Origin: Armatimonadota bacterium
Lineage (GTDB): Bacteria; Armatimonadota; Armatimonadia; Armatimonadales; Capsulimonadaceae
Assembly: GCA_019239955.1 (NCBI GenBank)
Contig: JAFAZD010000060.1
Span: forward strand, 1-32,425
Direction: 5' to 3'
Length of the DNA stretch: 32,425 nt
In this document: positions 31,744 to 32,425 of the stretch, piece after piece
Numbering within the stretch: the stretch's first letter is position 1
Layout of the letters: the number at the start of each line of letters is the position of its first letter
Translations under genes and position numbers: made by a program
Notes under the pieces: model-generated
The model's database searches: none
Seen by the model: only the letters and a program-made list of their open reading frames with translations
What the model was told of the DNA's origin: nothing

Positions 31744-32243
31744 TCCTGATCGGCATTGATCCGGGCACGGCGACGACGGGATTTGGGGTGGTGGAGAAGC
31801 GCGGCGACCGGGTATGCTTCGTGGACTGCGGCACGTTCGAGACGCCGCCCGATCTGGACGCGCCCGCACGCCTGAAGATGATCTACGAGGACTTCAACAC
31901 GCTCCTGGACAAGTACCGGCCTGATGGGGTCGCCACGGAGCGGTTGTTCTTCACCAACAACGTCACCACGGGCATCCCGGTCGGGCGGGCGCTGGGCGTG
32001 ATCCTGCTGACGCTCGCCCAGCGCGGGCTGCCGTGGGCCGAGTACACGCCGACACAAGTGAAGAGCGCCGTGGTGGGCGTGGGCCGGGCCGAGAAGAAGC
32101 AGGTGCAGTTCATGGTGACGCGCCTGCTGGGCCTGAACGCCACGCCCAAGCCCGATGACGCCGCCGACGCGCTCGCCATCGCCATCTGCCACGCGCACTC
32201 CCTCCCGCTGACGGCAGCCGTAAGGCGCGGCGTGCGGGGATAG
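31740..32243 (+). CDS. ruvC: Crossover junction endodeoxyribonuclease RuvC
   Basis: A 167-aa protein. It resolves Holliday junctions in recombinational repair with RuvAB. The acidic catalytic residues are all present: Asp7 in MILIGIDPGT, Glu67 in ATERLFF, Asp140 and Asp143 in KPDDAADALAIAICH. Length and spacing match the E. coli enzyme closely. ATG 31740 is in the ATGA shared with the oxidoreductase stop, so it is translated by coupling. ruvA and ruvB are not in the window. Confidence 0.97.
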   Translation: MILIGIDPGTATTGFGVVEKRGDRVCFVDCGTFETPPDLDAPARLKMIYEDFNTLLDKYRPDGVATERLFFTNNVTTGIPVGRALGVILLTLAQRGLPWAEYTPTQVKSAVVGVGRAEKKQVQFMVTRLLGLNATPKPDDAADALAIAICHAHSLPLTAAVRRGVRG

Positions 32244-32304
32244 CGTCCCTGCGGCATCACAAAATCGCCCGCAATGCAAAATTGCCCGAAACGACGCGGC
32301 CGGG

Positions 32305-32333
32305 TTGCAATTTCTTGGCGACGGGGGTATAAT
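32305..32333 (+). promoter_or_regulatory. tRNA-Lys promoter
   Basis: TTGCAA (32305-32310), 17-nt spacer, TATAAT (32328-32333), with an expected start near 32340, about 29 nt before the mature tRNA. Confidence 0.78.
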
Positions 32334-32340
32334 TCCGTCG

Positions 32341-32357
32341 GCTCCCAGATGGGGAGC
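32341..32357 (+). other. Hairpin in the 5' leader of the tRNA-Lys precursor
   Basis: GCTCCC-AGATG-GGGAGC forms a 6-bp stem at the very start of the predicted transcript. It could protect the leader before RNase P cleavage or be incidental. Confidence 0.45.
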
Positions 32358-32368
32358 ATTGGCGACGC

Positions 32369-32425
32369 GCCTCCATAGCTCAGCTGGTTAGAGCACCTGA
32401 CTCTTAATCAGGGTGTCCGGGGTTC
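32369..32425 (+). tRNA. tRNA-Lys(CTT), cut by the window end
   Basis: Acceptor strand GCCTCCA (32369-32375), TA, D arm GCTC...GAGC, anticodon stem CCTGA/TCAGG with loop CTCTTAA and anticodon CTT at 32403-32405 (reads AAG), then GGGGTTC of the T arm where the window ends. The 3' acceptor strand is outside the window. Confidence 0.95.

Overview
The window is GC-rich bacterial chromosome with tightly packed genes, many sharing 4-bp ATGA or slightly longer overlaps. Housekeeping genes (dnaE, ruvC, a tRNA-Lys) lie beside a surface-polysaccharide locus and lineage-specific proteins: a DUF6785-type membrane protein, a giant tubulin-like protein with a SHOCT tail, and an ECF sigma/anti-sigma pair. 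This gene content suggests an Armatimonadota-like bacterium, with Planctomycetota or Chloroflexota as alternatives. That is an inference from family content, since no rRNA is present.

Layout: (1) 1-3493, plus strand: the tail of an unknown gene, a membrane/coiled-coil protein, a large polytopic DUF6785-like protein and an orphan Imm11-like immunity protein. (2) 3603-6959, plus: the tubulin-like protein. (3) 6964-20852, almost all minus strand: a surface-polysaccharide locus. Transcription appears to start at a near-consensus promoter (20938-20966) ahead of a small HTH protein, then passes through the Wzm/Wzt-type ABC exporter, an FkbM methyltransferase, a GT2, a putative glycosyltransferase, a UDP-sugar dehydrogenase, an SDR epimerase, a second GT2 and a GT4. 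A plus-strand FkbM gene sits between the intact GT4 and a truncated, frameshifted second copy of it. A methyltransferase and a GT9 follow. (4) 21040-22735, plus: a lytic transglycosylase that looks leaderless, a small DUF457-like membrane protein and a 46-aa membrane protein. (5) 22745-26414, minus: a HicB-like remnant and dnaE. (6) 26562-32425, plus: a SUKH (SMI1/KNR4) protein, an ECF sigma factor with a membrane anti-sigma factor, a receiver-PAS-HisKA protein overlapping an oxidoreductase that overlaps ruvC, and a tRNA-Lys cut by the window end.

How the parts fit: the dehydrogenase and epimerase would supply activated sugars, the glycosyltransferases would build and the methyltransferases cap or decorate a glycan, and Wzm/Wzt would export it. 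The most unusual signals are: -10 boxes exactly 6 nt upstream of start codons (leaderless mRNAs); a 35-nt dispersed palindromic repeat lying in frame inside two unrelated protein genes; a ~120-nt nested palindrome beside three perfect 16-nt tandem repeats; and a duplicated GT4 remnant flanking an inserted FkbM gene.
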